64,000 bases of DNA, taken from positions 1,488,001-1,552,000 of the forward strand of contig NC_033568.1 in NCBI RefSeq assembly GCF_001680005.1. Direction: 5' to 3'. This DNA comes from Plasmodium coatneyi. Taxonomy: Eukaryota > Apicomplexa > Aconoidasida > Haemosporida > Plasmodiidae. Below, piece by piece: positions 38,463-48,809 of this stretch (its first letter is position 1; the number at the start of each line of letters is the position of its first letter). Below the pieces are notes generated by a model, which saw nothing but the letters and a program-made list of their open reading frames with translations, did not search any database and was not told the origin of the DNA. The position numbers and the translations under genes are program-made.

Positions 38463-39511
38463 TTAATTTCTCTTTTTCTTGTCCATTTTACGCTTGTAAA
38501 ATAGCAACTCATCGCCCTCAATGATGTAACCATCAGCTTTGCCGCACTGTCCAGGCCTGCTGCTGATACAAGCTAACACTCTTCCCTGTTTGAACTGTTC
38601 CAATAAAGCTGGGTCGATCTGCTTGGATTTTCCTATCTTTTTAATTACTGAGTAGGACGACTTTGCCTTTTCATCTTTCTCTTCATTATTTTCTTCATTT
38701 TCTTCACCTTCAGCTTTGTTCTCCTCTTTGTTCTCTTCATCAGTTTTTCCTTTTTTCTTCTTTCCTAGGGTTACACCAAATGTGTTCTCGTACCTATTAG
38801 GGGTTAAAAAAATGAGTAAAAAGGGGGGAATTTTTCTTAATATTTGTAAAAAAAGTGGTCGAGGTATTATTTACAAGTTGGCACTCTTGGAGCGAGTTTT
38901 TTTTTTTTCTTTATTCAGTCGGTAATTCCAGCTATATTACGAATATATTATTTCCTCAAATTTGTTTTCGGAAATTTAAATGGTATATATTCTTATCATC
39001 ATCAAAGAAAAAAAGAAAAAAAGAAAAAAACGCGCCCTTGTCCGGAGGGTCCCCCCTTCCTTTTGTTTCTTTAACGTGCTCCGTCCAGGGCGTGCCATAT
39101 ATTTTTTGCTCCATTTCGTCGACTCTGCTTGGCATTCTTTTTTTATCCTTGCATTGGCGTGGCGCTCTCAACTTACCATGTAGTAAAAGGATGGGAATCA
39201 ATCAGGACGATGCAGTTTTTGACCAACGTCTTTGTTCTGACCAGCTCATTGTTGGAGGCATTATAAACAACGTCGATAATTCTCGTAATTTTTGAAACAC
39301 CAAATGCTGGCCAGGAAAAGCTGCCTGAGTCGAGTTTGATTGCCCGGTACTTGTAATTTTTTCCTCTTCCCCTAACAACATGGACTTGTCTACTGCCCAA
39401 CTTGGTGTTCGATGGGGGCCTTCCTAATTCATACTTTCTCTTCTTCTTGTGGATTTTTTTTTTTCCACCGGTAAGGCGGAGTTTGTGTCGGCCGTCTCTG
39501 CTGATACCCAT
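38463..39511 (-). CDS. RPS8: 40S ribosomal protein eS8 (S8e)
   Basis: Two coding exons on the minus strand: 39511-39177 and 38793-38463. The donor is GTAAGT and the acceptor CTAATAG, phase 2, regenerating a Trp codon. The product is 221 residues. The sequence is unmistakable: MGISRDGRHKLRLTGGKKK at the start, KKRKYELGRPPSNTKLG, RIIDVVYNASNNELVRTKTL, CIVLID, and near the C-terminus LLEQFKQGRVLACISSRPG and GQCGKADGYIIEGDEL. It has the usual eS8 length plus a Lys/Glu-rich insertion after the splice junction. It is a structural component of the small cytosolic ribosomal subunit. The ATG is immediately preceded by CCTCCACAG after a pyrimidine-rich tract, so a 5' UTR intron ending at the start codon is likely (inference). 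The intron of 383 bp is T-rich. Confidence 0.98.
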
Positions 39512-42205
39512 CTGTGGAGGGGTGCCAAAAAAAGGAAAAAAAAATTATGTGTACATTTTTCATGTTAGCAAATGATACGAAGAAGGCATTTTTCTCAAAA
39601 ATGTGGCAAGGTAAATGTACACAGTTCCATTCAAAATAGGCAGAATGGGGGAATATATTTTCCCCTTTACGAAGAAAGCATATGCATGTGCAACTTTCTT
39701 TTGCCTTACACTTCACATATAGGTAATATGTAACGCACGAAGTTGTATTCACGCAGATATATTCACGTGCATAAGTGATGATAAATTTTTAATTATGGTA
39801 TATTTCTCTCCAAATAATGCAAATGGTTAAGGTGGGTAATAAACACAGCATGGGGATATGTTCAACCAGGGGCAGCGGTCAAATGAAAAGAAATAAATGT
39901 AAAGGCATCGGGCAAGTATACTACGCGGTAATTATGCAGTTCACAAGAATGTACGACCTTTTCCCGCAACGCAAGCATAACGGCTTTAACTGTCACGTCC
40001 CTTCGTGCTCACGTATATACGATGATGAACAACACCGCACGTGCAGCTTCGCGCGCGGAATGTGATAATGTGCTTCTCTTTTGTTATGACTACAGCATCG
40101 CGCTCAGTAATATAAGCGTGTACAACTGCGCGATTAAGCGTACTTATGCTCATGCCGTGCGCTCTACTTTTATTGGCATATTCCACTCTCATCCGCTCGA
40201 CTTACCTTTTAAGCGACTAAACAGTATACTGTTATTTTTCCGTTATATGGATGAAGGAGCCTCTTAAAATATTCCTTAACGTTAGTTTCCAAAATGGAAG
40301 GAATACATATTTTGGTAAATATCAGAAGGGTTACAAATGTTCGCAAAAATGTTTATAAATTTTTTTTTTTTTTTTAAATGAAAAAAAATAAATGCCACAT
40401 GGGTAAATATCAATTTTATAAGCTTTTTTTTTTTTTTTCTTTTTTTTGAACGAGCGTCGTATATATTCGTTAGGGTTTATAAATATATGTGCCAAGCACG
40501 TATGCGCGAAAAGGGTGAGCGTGAACCTAGCCTTTTCTTTTAAAAAAAACGAGGTATAATATATAAATAATTGCGCATGTATATATTTTATTTATACTTT
40601 TCGGCTTCCCATTTGGAAAAGTGTATATATATATGTATGAACGGAAAAATATATGCCGCGGGAAAAATAAATGTCATTAGAAAATAAGGGTTGCTAATTC
40701 CCTTAAGTGGTAGAAGCTTCAGCGGTGCTGCGCTCCTACAAATGGCAACTTCGCACAGTTTTATAGTGCACCACTTTATTTTTCTTCTTTCACATCAACC
40801 CGTGGGTATTTTTTTGCAATTCACCTCACCCACATATGGTATTTATTACATGATTGGATGACCTGGAACAGAGGTTGCAGCTTGCCTTTTTTATCGCAGG
40901 GCGATTCGCGTCGGATTGGGTTTTGCCAATTATCCCTCTGTGCGCAGCTCCGGCGTCAGCGGTAACTGCAGGGGGTTATATATGCCACAGGGGAGGCACC
41001 CAAGAAAAAAAAAAATCCGTACGTGGAAAAGTATGCGCCTTATATACGCACAGTTACCCCATTTGCGCCTTTTTAATATGCCATAAAGGGAAAAAAAAAT
41101 AAAAAAAAAAAACCACCATGAAGTAGGTGCGTCCGTATGTACGTAACTTTTGTGATGCGCTTATGCATATATATTTATACCGTTTGGCTATATTTGCATG
41201 TTCAAAATTTACAGCTTCGACTTTTCCCAAGGGTCAAAAATAATAATAAAGAAGCGATGCGGTGGGGGTAGATCATTCAATATTCAATGTGTATTTTTTT
41301 TTTTTTTTCGTCATGCATATTTTACAAAAACGCTCGCATAGGACCTTCTTTGGATTATTTTCCGCGTCGAACATTTTTTTTTTTTTTTTACCTTTTCTGC
41401 CAAGAGCGTTAGCCTAGTTTAATGGGTGAAGAAGATAACGTGGCAGGTATATTTGTGTATGCATGCATGATGAGGCATCATACGGGGTGATGTGATTAAT
41501 GGAGGTGGGAAAAATATGAACATACGTTAAAAAAAGAATAATTCGTATAAAAGGATTAAGTGTCCAACCGCGACCTGCTTTACGTTCATGTGCTAATTGC
41601 AGAATTAATGATTGTTGGGGAATAACCCTTTGTTATTTTTTCTTTTCCCAATTGAATTTACATTTACTGCTCCGTTCATGTGGCGTAACGTGTTAGCCCT
41701 AATTGTACGCCTGTGTGGAGGGTGCAATGGACGTATGCATGTAACACCCGCGAATTGAACTCCAGTCCGGTTGCACGTAAATAATTTGTTCTTTTACGTT
41801 GCCCACGAGAGATGGGGTTAAGAACCAATACGCTCTTTAACAAATCGGTAAATTTTTTAATATCAAGTAAGTAAAGAATGTCCAAAAAAAAAGATAAAAA
41901 TGTTTTAATTTCTTTTTTTTGGTGGAGGTGACGAATAAATTCAAATTGGGAAGAATATCACCACCTTCTTTTAGTGTTAAAAGAAGGGTGTATAGGAAAC
42001 TCTGTGCAAGGGGTTCGTTACATATGGACGCTATATGAACGCATTACGCAGACAGTATTATGATAATACTTTTTACGCGGCGCGCTGGCCATTTTTGCAC
42101 ACATAAAAATAAAACATTGGGTGAAAAATAAACGAAAAATACCAATCTCAGTTGATGCATCAACCGAATGGTGAAGCAAACCGAATTGTTGTCCAATCAA
42201 TGTTT
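39512..42205. other. Long intergenic region upstream of eS8
   Basis: 2.7 kb between tandem minus-strand genes, presumably holding the eS8 promoter, a possible 5' UTR exon and the 3' UTR of the small basic gene. It is AT-rich, with T-runs near 40361-40375, 40425-40447, 41296-41309 and 41374-41390, and TATATA stretches at 40560-40660. A TGCATGCA octamer lies at 41460-41467. No gene or tRNA recognised. Confidence 0.6.
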
Positions 42206-42721
42206 TCACTTTTTTTTTTTCAAAATTTTGTGAATAATGTCTGAAGACAACTTGTATATTTTGTTCTTCGCCTTTTTGTCGCACTTCCTCATTTTTGAAA
42301 TGTCTTTAATAACGGTCATATTTCCGACCTTCAATTCCCCCTCCAACTTTTTAGCTTTTTTCTGTTCCCTTTTTATTTTATTTTTTTTTCTGCGTTCGCT
42401 AATTTCTTCGAGCATATCATTCTCCATATTTTTTCCCGCCTTGATCAATCGCTTCAAATGCGTATTCTTGTGATCTTTTTTCTTTGTGCTTAGGTTATTT
42501 TTCTTTATCGTCTTGATGGTACTGTTTTTGTTTTTTATATTTAAATAAACAACGTTCCTTTGAATCATTTTGTTAATTTCTTTTTGTAATTCGTCATTGT
42601 TGGAGAAGATGTTGTCGTTATTCTCTTGGGGGGTACTGTCCATGTTGGCGCTTCCATGATTATTACTTTTTTCTTCCTCCGTAGTTTGATTCATTAGAAT
42701 ATCTTTTTCGCCTTCGCTCAT
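42206..42721 (-). CDS. Small highly basic conserved-type protein, function unknown
   Basis: 171 residues, single exon, with an ATG at 42721 and TGA at 42206-42208. The N-terminal 50 residues are acidic and Asn/Ser-rich. The remainder is strongly basic, Lys/Arg/Asn-rich and helical, with the better-conserved-looking block VGNMTVIKDISKMRKCDKKA near residues 130-150 and a lysine-only C-terminus. The composition suggests a nucleolar or RNA-associated protein such as a ribosome-biogenesis factor, but I cannot name the family. No signal peptide or membrane span. It lies between eS8 and the RTEL1-like helicase, where a single unnamed gene sits in P. falciparum (recollection). The A-rich codon run at the 3' end makes the exact C-terminus sensitive to sequencing error. 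Confidence 0.7.
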   Translation of the reverse strand: MSEGEKDILMNQTTEEEKSNNHGSANMDSTPQENNDNIFSNNDELQKEINKMIQRNVVYLNIKNKNSTIKTIKKNNLSTKKKDHKNTHLKRLIKAGKNMENDMLEEISERRKKNKIKREQKKAKKLEGELKVGNMTVIKDISKMRKCDKKAKNKIYKLSSDIIHKILKKKK

Positions 42722-44772
42722 TTTTACTTTCTGCTGCCTGACGTACCGTTGTGGCGCTTTCTTTTTTATTCCTTTTCTCCTCTTCCCTTTAGTTAGCTTG
42801 GAAAAGTAGTAAAAAGTCCCTTTCTTGATGATTTAAAATTGGATCATGTTTCTTCTGCCCATTTGGCGACATGGAAGAGGCGCGGTTTTTATGGGAAAAA
42901 AGAAAAAGGACATTACATACAGGTTTGCAGCCAAAGGGAGGTAGGCAAATTAAAAAAAAGAAAAAAAATGAAGCGTAGAAATGGGCCGCAAATATACGTA
43001 AACTTATACGTAGAAAAAAAAAAAAAAATTTTTCTTTATTTCTTGCCCTTGAACATGCAAAATAAGAATTTAAAGAACAAACGTTTCCATTATTTGGGAA
43101 CAGTCTCTTTTCGTTTGCATAAATTTGGGCTCTTGAAGAATTTGATTTTTTTTTCTGTGCGTTCCTTTCCTGATAGCAATTTTTTAAAGGCTTCTATTAT
43201 GGTGCATACAATGCAAACCGTCCCAGGGGGACCACATCGGGGAAAATCCTTTCTCATTTGTGTACATTTTTTTTTTTTTTTACAATTTTTCCATTTTTTA
43301 TGTTTTACTTTTCCCAACAAGAATAGGGTTTATAAGAGTGGGATGCCTCATTCCGGGATTTAAGCACAACACATTTTTTCCCCATCTTGTAATGAACACC
43401 ATGCAGCTTTTAAAGTTTTCTTTTAACTAATTACTTATATATGTATACATATTTATGCTGGTGCACACAAGCAAAATTTTGCTTTTGTGAGAAGGCGCCT
43501 GTCAACGAATAAGTTCCTGTGTGGGTGCTAAAACATATGAAGAGTTGGCACCCGCGATTTGCTACATATTCATGTGACCAATTGATTACCATTGCTTTGT
43601 ACTTCTCTCTGCAAAATTCAATGTGGCGTTTCGTGCTTGTATAAGTGTGCATTTTTGCTGCCGCGCGGACTGCTACCACCTTTTTTGAAGGAACGTGAGG
43701 AACACACCGGGAATTTTCTCCATTTGAATGCCCGTGCGGTGTGCTCTCCATCTTTTAAGAAACAAACAACTGGCCCCCCTCTGTTACATACATTTTTAAG
43801 CTTCCATTTGAGCGTATAAAGCGGTCATATGCGAGACATAAAATTTGCATGATTTTTAAAAGGCCCACCTTTTTTTTGTACCCATGTTGAGTATGTCTGG
43901 TAGACCATTTTAAAAAGAAAAAATTATTTTAAAATAATTTAAAACTATTTGAAATTATTCCATTTGTATATCCACTTGTGTACTCATTTGTGTTCCCTTT
44001 TGTATGTTATCCCCGTGGGTACTGCTAAAATTTTTTATTTTCCCCACGGGGATAATTTCCTGGCGCGTTTTTTTTTTTTTTTTTTTTGCGTATATTTTGG
44101 CTAGGTGTAAAAAGGGAGCATCCCGAGAAAGTCCACGTAAATGAGTTTTCATGCATAGGATGATCACTCATGTAGGACGCCCTCGCCAGTCACGTGAACA
44201 AAGGTTGAACGTGGCTTCTGAATGAGAAGCGAAGGAATACAAGGTGGAAGACACATAATATCGTACATTTTAAAAAGAAACGGAAATTTTTTTCATTTTT
44301 TCGTGCACGGGAAAAGGGCGTGAAAAGATGTCCTCCGAGTTAATCACCAAGGGTTCTCTCATTTTCGTTTGAGCGGAAGGGGAGAGAGGAAATGCGTCAC
44401 GAAAAAAAAAAAGAAAAAAAAAAAAGAAGAAGAAGAATTACAAGCAGTATTCGAAGCATAAGAAATGCGTACCTTTGTGATCTTCCGCTGAGACGGGCGA
44501 TTCGAATTTTTTTTTTTTTTTTAAGATAGCTCCGCGTAATTATAGGACAATTTTTTCCTCAAAGTTTGAAGAGATTCATAACTGAATTTTGAAGCAACAT
44601 TGTATCGTCCGAATTGGTTTTATCCATTTGGAACATCGTAAAGGTTTTTGAGTTCGCTCCGAGCGGGTGAGTAGGAGCATACGTTCCAACATAATTGCTT
44701 CCTCGGCGCGGCAGTTTTTCGCTTGTGGAAGTTGAACTGTTGGGGTGTTCAATTGAACGCGTGAGAAACTCC
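42722..44772. other. Intergenic region between divergent genes
   Basis: 2 kb upstream of both the small basic gene (-) and the RTEL1-like helicase (+). It holds an AT-rich direct/inverted repeat patch at about 43915-43960, a perfect 13-bp hairpin at 44007-44055 followed by T20, an A-rich tract at 44402-44440, and T-runs near 43267-43280 and 44506-44522. Open frames here are low-complexity and not accepted as genes. Confidence 0.65.
44007..44055. other. Perfect 13-bp inverted repeat (hairpin) followed by poly(T)
   Basis: The left arm TTATCCCCGTGGG (44007-44019) and right arm CCCACGGGGATAA (44043-44055) are exact reverse complements around a 23-nt AT-rich loop. A T20 run follows at 44068-44087. 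The arms are GC-rich in AT-rich surroundings. On the plus strand, a stem followed by T-residues could end a small transcript or form a structured 5' flank element of the helicase gene. Function is inferred only. Confidence 0.75.
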
Positions 44773-47700
44773 ATGGAGGGTAAAATCCACAAGAGGTACA
44801 AAGTGGTGAAGAACGAAGATGTGAACCACCGGTACACTATCAACGACGTAGAGGTGTATTTCCCCTACGAGCTGTACGACTGCCAGTATAATTACATGTT
44901 GAGCGTTTTGAATGCACTGAAGAAGAAGGAAAATGCGATTTTGGAGTCTCCAACTGGGACGGGAAAGACGCTGTGTCTGCTGTGTGCAAGTATTAGCTAT
45001 TTGGTAGACGTGCTGGAGAAGAAGGGAGCTTTCTCGGAAAATATAAACATTACAGAAAATAAAAAGAACATATCATTCGATTTTAAGGAGTTTGAAAATA
45101 GTAAAGGTAGCCCAGCGAAAGCTGCTCCGGCAAGTGATTTCCCCAAGATAATTTACGCTTCCAGAACCCACAGTCAGTTGAAGCAAGTCATAAAGGAGTT
45201 AAAAAATGTGTACTTTATTAAGAACAATGAAAAGTACAAACTACTGACAACCATTTTGGGTTCCAGAGACCAGCTGTGTGTTCACAACATTAACTACAAT
45301 TATAAGGGAACCATGTTGAATAATATGTGTAAGAGGGCGAGGAAGAATGGAGAGTGCATGTACCACAATGGGTTGAAGTACCTATACAAGTTAAAACATT
45401 TATTTACAATCCCCATGGATGTCGAAACGCTCAGTGAGATAGGAAAGGGGAACTCCGTAGGGCAGAACATTCATTTTTGCCCATTTTACGCCACGAGGGA
45501 AATTCAGAACGAATGCCACGTGATACTTCTTCCATATAACTACCTGTTCGAAGAAAGCACAAGGAAAATCCTCAAGTTGAACTTAGAAAATAGCATCATT
45601 ATAATTGACGAAGGGCACAATATAGAAACTGTTGCAGAAGAAGCGGTGTCGTTCAAAATTAAGGACTCCGATTTGAACCTCTTTCTGGATGGCATCAAGG
45701 CTACGCTAACGGTGCTAGACAAAGTGAAGGATGTAGATAAAGAAATGAAAGAAAGAATCAGTGTAGATGAACTGTTCATACTGAATAGAAGCATCACAGC
45801 GTTGATCTCCTGGCTGGACAATGAGAGGTTGGAAATAAGTGGAAAAAATAAAATTAAAGAAAAACATAAGACCTATGAAGGGAAGCAAATTTTTGATATT
45901 TTTGAAAAAAACAACATAAATATAACAAAGGATAATTTTGAAAAATTCCACACTTTGCTTTCATCCATGGTGGAGTTACTAAATAGATATGTTAACGACT
46001 TTAAGATCACCCTTATGGATATGAAAAATATCAACAAGTACATTTCTACCATTGATACAATTCGGAAATCGTTAAGCATCCTCTTTAGCGATGTTGTGAG
46101 AAATTGCATTGAATACTTCCAATTGTTCATTAATGAAGAAAAGGTGCCCTACACTGAATGTACTGATGTGAACAAAGTGTATGATAACATGAAAAAATTT
46201 ACAAAAAGTAAAACAAAAATTGGGTATGATAAGTACAACTACACCATGAGCAAGAATATATCACTTTTGTGCTTTTCCGCTACTGCTAGTTTATGTGGAA
46301 TTTTAAAAGAAAAGGTCAATTCGATTATTGTAACGTCTGGGACGTTGTCCCCAATTGAACCGTTCTCCAAGCAACTGAGTGGGAATTATTTCTCGTTCAA
46401 ACATATCCTTGAAAATGACCACGTGATAAAATCTCATCAACTATTCGTTGGCTGCATGACGCATTATAACAATCAAATTTTGCTCTCCACATATGAAAAT
46501 AGGAGCAATGACAATTACATCCAAGCGTTGGGGAACTGCATTTTCGACCTGATTATTTGCATCCCATATGGAGTGTTAATTTTCTTTTCGTCGTACAGTT
46601 CTATGACCGAAACGGTAAATGCTTGGAAAAAATTTAAAATCTTCGAAAAAATAAATTCCTACAAAACGATTTTCGTGGAACCAAATAAAGCAGCCGAATT
46701 GAAGGACATCCTACAACAGTACGAAAATCTTATCAAGAAGAAAAGAAAAGGAGCCATTCTTATGGGTGTCTGCAGAGGAAAAATCTCCGAAGGAATAGAC
46801 TTCAAGGATGACTGCTGTAGGGGAGTCATTATTTGTGGTCTGCCATATGGAAATGTGTATGACAGTAAAATTATTTTCAAGAAGGAATTTCTCGACAATT
46901 TTAAGTATGAATTTTCTCCAAATGATATGACCGGTGGGGCTAATGGAGGGGGTGCCCTATCCAACAACACCACATTGTCGAACATTTCCAAGGGGAACAA
47001 ATGGTACAATGAAGAAGCAATGCGGTCGATCAACCAGTCCATAGGAAGAGTGATTCGACACAAAAATGACTACGGGTCTATTTTCTTTTTAGATTCCAGA
47101 TTTTCCAACAACCAGAGGATTAAGGAAATCTCCAAATGGGTTAGGACCCACTTTCGCATATATAGAGATATTGAACAGATACAAAGTGACATAGACAAAT
47201 TTTTTGAGCTCTTTAAGGGAATACAACAGAACAATCTGGACATAAGCGCAAGTGTAAGTGGGGGGGAGAATACCAAGGGGGAGTGGGATAGCAGCAGCGC
47301 TACTGGAAATGCAAATAGTAATAACAAACAAATCGGAAAGAATTTTCAAGACTGTTATATCAAAAGCAGTAACAACAAGACCAACAGGAATAAGCACTCC
47401 ATGACCCAGAACAAGTTTGTCTTTAACCCCATTAAGAAGATGAAAAACCAACCCAAAATACTTAGCATGATACAGAATATAACCAAAGGGAAAAAAGAGG
47501 AAAAGAGCATTTTGGTCGATGATAACAAAGACCTTAACATTTTTAAAAGTGGTGAAGAGGTAGGTGAGGAGAAGACTGGCGGAACTAAGCTCAACAGCAC
47601 CAAGTTGGATAACGCCAAGTCGCTCATATCATCTTTTAGGGAAATCCTATCGAAAGATATTTACGATCAGGTTTTCAATCTCATCAAGGATACCAAGCGG

Positions 47701-48108
47701 ATGAGCGGCGAGAATAAGTACGAGTTGATGATTAGAAAAATTTTGGAGCTAGTTGTTCAGAATTTTGTTCAGGAGAGGAAGGAAGCCTCACAAGGGGGGA
47801 AAGTTGCAAATGGATCCGCTCACCAGGGCGAAGGTGGCAAGGATGGCAAGGAGGACTCCCGCAAAAATACAAAAGATACATACACCCACTCAAGTGCAAC
47901 ACAACACTTCAACGATGTAATGACCTCCCAACAGTTGAAGGTCGTGTGGGGTATGCTGATTAACCTCATTAACAATTTTTTTCCAGTTCAAGAAAAGGAA
48001 AAGTGTTTTCTTGTCCTTCAGAAGAGGTTTAAGGAGAGGACCACGGACTTTGACGAGTTGGAGAAGTATGTGTACAATTATAGGCTGGAAAAAATTGAGA
48101 TGATTTAG
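44773..48108 (+). CDS. RTEL1-like Fe-S superfamily 2 DNA helicase
   Basis: 1,111 residues, single exon. Walker A is SPTGTGKT (59-66). Then come IIYASRTHSQLKQV (motif Ia), four Cys of an Fe-S cluster at about 169, 186, 195 and 236, DEGH (279-282), IVTSGTLSPIEPF, and GKISEGIDFKDDCCRGVIICGLPYGN. Motif VI is NQSIGRVIRHKNDYGSIFFLDSRF, with Arg at about 759. The WYNEEA...QSIGRVIRHK and LPY signatures and the Cys spacing fit RTEL1 better than XPD, FANCJ or CHL1. Such helicases unwind D-loops and telomeric or G-rich structures 5' to 3'. After a Ser/Asn/Lys-rich linker, residues about 960-1095 form a helical domain that could be harmonin-N-like, as in RTEL1. The ATG at 44773 is the first in frame. The box reads DEGH where most family members have DEAH. 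The next block downstream is an internal telomeric tract, probably by coincidence. Confidence 0.9.
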   Translation: MEGKIHKRYKVVKNEDVNHRYTINDVEVYFPYELYDCQYNYMLSVLNALKKKENAILESPTGTGKTLCLLCASISYLVDVLEKKGAFSENINITENKKNISFDFKEFENSKGSPAKAAPASDFPKIIYASRTHSQLKQVIKELKNVYFIKNNEKYKLLTTILGSRDQLCVHNINYNYKGTMLNNMCKRARKNGECMYHNGLKYLYKLKHLFTIPMDVETLSEIGKGNSVGQNIHFCPFYATREIQNECHVILLPYNYLFEESTRKILKLNLENSIIIIDEGHNIETVAEEAVSFKIKDSDLNLFLDGIKATLTVLDKVKDVDKEMKERISVDELFILNRSITALISWLDNERLEISGKNKIKEKHKTYEGKQIFDIFEKNNINITKDNFEKFHTLLSSMVELLNRYVNDFKITLMDMKNINKYISTIDTIRKSLSILFSDVVRNCIEYFQLFINEEKVPYTECTDVNKVYDNMKKFTKSKTKIGYDKYNYTMSKNISLLCFSATASLCGILKEKVNSIIVTSGTLSPIEPFSKQLSGNYFSFKHILENDHVIKSHQLFVGCMTHYNNQILLSTYENRSNDNYIQALGNCIFDLIICIPYGVLIFFSSYSSMTETVNAWKKFKIFEKINSYKTIFVEPNKAAELKDILQQYENLIKKKRKGAILMGVCRGKISEGIDFKDDCCRGVIICGLPYGNVYDSKIIFKKEFLDNFKYEFSPNDMTGGANGGGALSNNTTLSNISKGNKWYNEEAMRSINQSIGRVIRHKNDYGSIFFLDSRFSNNQRIKEISKWVRTHFRIYRDIEQIQSDIDKFFELFKGIQQNNLDISASVSGGENTKGEWDSSSATGNANSNNKQIGKNFQDCYIKSSNNKTNRNKHSMTQNKFVFNPIKKMKNQPKILSMIQNITKGKKEEKSILVDDNKDLNIFKSGEEVGEEKTGGTKLNSTKLDNAKSLISSFREILSKDIYDQVFNLIKDTKRMSGENKYELMIRKILELVVQNFVQERKEASQGGKVANGSAHQGEGGKDGKEDSRKNTKDTYTHSSATQHFNDVMTSQQLKVVWGMLINLINNFFPVQEKEKCFLVLQKRFKERTTDFDELEKYVYNYRLEKIEMI

Positions 48109-48144
48109 GTAGGGGAATGCGCGGTGAGGTGTAGCATATATGTG

Positions 48145-48175
<31 letters not shown>

Positions 48176-48257
48176 GTCCCTTCTTTTATTTTTTCTTGTT
48201 TTTCCTTCTTTCCTTTTTCTTGTATGAACACTTCGGATGCATACCCCTTACGAAAAC
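48109..48257. other. RTEL1-like 3' flank with T29 run
   Basis: A short spacer downstream of the helicase stop. A T-run of about 29 at 48147-48175 is followed by a T/C-rich stretch. It marks the junction between the conserved block and the repeat/kir cassette. Confidence 0.7.
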
Positions 48258-48470
48258 AGCTAACTAGCAGGCCACATTGTTGTCCTTACACCCTGAAACA
48301 CCTAAATACCAGGACACATTGTTGTCCTTATACCCTTAAATAGCTATATACCAGGGCACATTGTTCTCATTACACCCCTAAAAAAGCTAAATACCAGGCT
48401 ACATTCTAGTTCTTATACCCTAAGACAGCTAAAAACACCAGGCCATATTGTTGTATCCACACCCTGAAAC
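48258..48470 (+). repeat. Five-copy ~42-bp degenerate tandem repeat ending in telomere-like motif
   Basis: Five units start at 48258, 48300, 48342, 48385 and 48427, with lengths 42, 42, 43, 42 and 44 bp. Each begins AGCTAAATACCAGG or a variant, has a central partial dyad (AGGACA...TGTCCT in unit 2), and ends with an ACCCTGAAA or ACCCTAA-type telomere-like motif. The units are diverged, so this is an old array. It runs straight into the degenerate telomeric tract at 48486. It looks like a subtelomere-derived repeat; I do not recognise it as a named family. Confidence 0.85.
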
Positions 48471-48485
48471 AATGATTCTTATACC

Positions 48486-48678
48486 GCAACCCTAAGGTCT
48501 AAAACCTAATCCCTAAAATGCTGAACGTTAAACCCTGAACACTGAACTCTAAACCCTGAAGCCCGACGACACTGAACCGTAAACCCTAAAACTTGAACCC
48601 TAAATCTTAAAAACTGAACCCTGAACCCTGAACCCTGAGCGCTGAACACTAAACTCTAAAAGCCTGAACCATAAACCC
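48486..48678 (+). repeat. Interstitial telomeric sequence (degenerate TGAACCC/TAAACCC)
   Basis: About 190 bp of degenerate Plasmodium telomeric heptamers in C-strand orientation: AACCCTA, AACCCTG and variants, with three perfect consecutive TGAACCC units at 48615-48635. The Plasmodium telomere unit is GGGTT(T/C)A. The orientation is that of a left chromosome end, with the telomere tip facing the RTEL1-like gene and the PIR exon on the inner side. It sits inside the C/T-rich, intron-like sequence preceding the orphan PIR exon. Internal telomeric tracts beside kir/SICAvar genes are established for P. knowlesi. Confidence 0.9.
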
Positions 48679-48809
48679 TTCCTTCCTTAGACCCGCTCCT
48701 TCCTCCTACTAAACCCCTCTTTCTTCCTCCTCCCTTAGATACTCCCTTCCATCCTACCACAACCATAACAACCTTCCTTCCACCTACCACCTCCTTTCTT
48801 TCCTTTCAG

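Noticed and set aside
38000..42200. Possible tRNA or other structured RNA genes around eS8
   Set aside because: No cloverleaf with a GTTCRANNC T-loop could be assembled by eye; TATA-rich stretches alone are not evidence.
42839..43363. 174-codon open frame on the + strand
   Set aside because: Lys/Phe-rich from A- and T-runs, no domain-like sequence, and it lies in a divergent intergenic region.
44773..48108. Call as XPD/Rad3 or FANCJ
   Set aside because: XPD would be shorter and have DEAH; the WYNEEA...SIGRVIRHK region, Cys spacing and C-terminal extension fit RTEL1 better. Family phylogeny was not run.
48258..48470. The 42-bp array as a CRISPR-like array
   Set aside because: Eukaryotic context, units contiguous without unique spacers, and each ends in a telomere-like motif; it is a tandem repeat.
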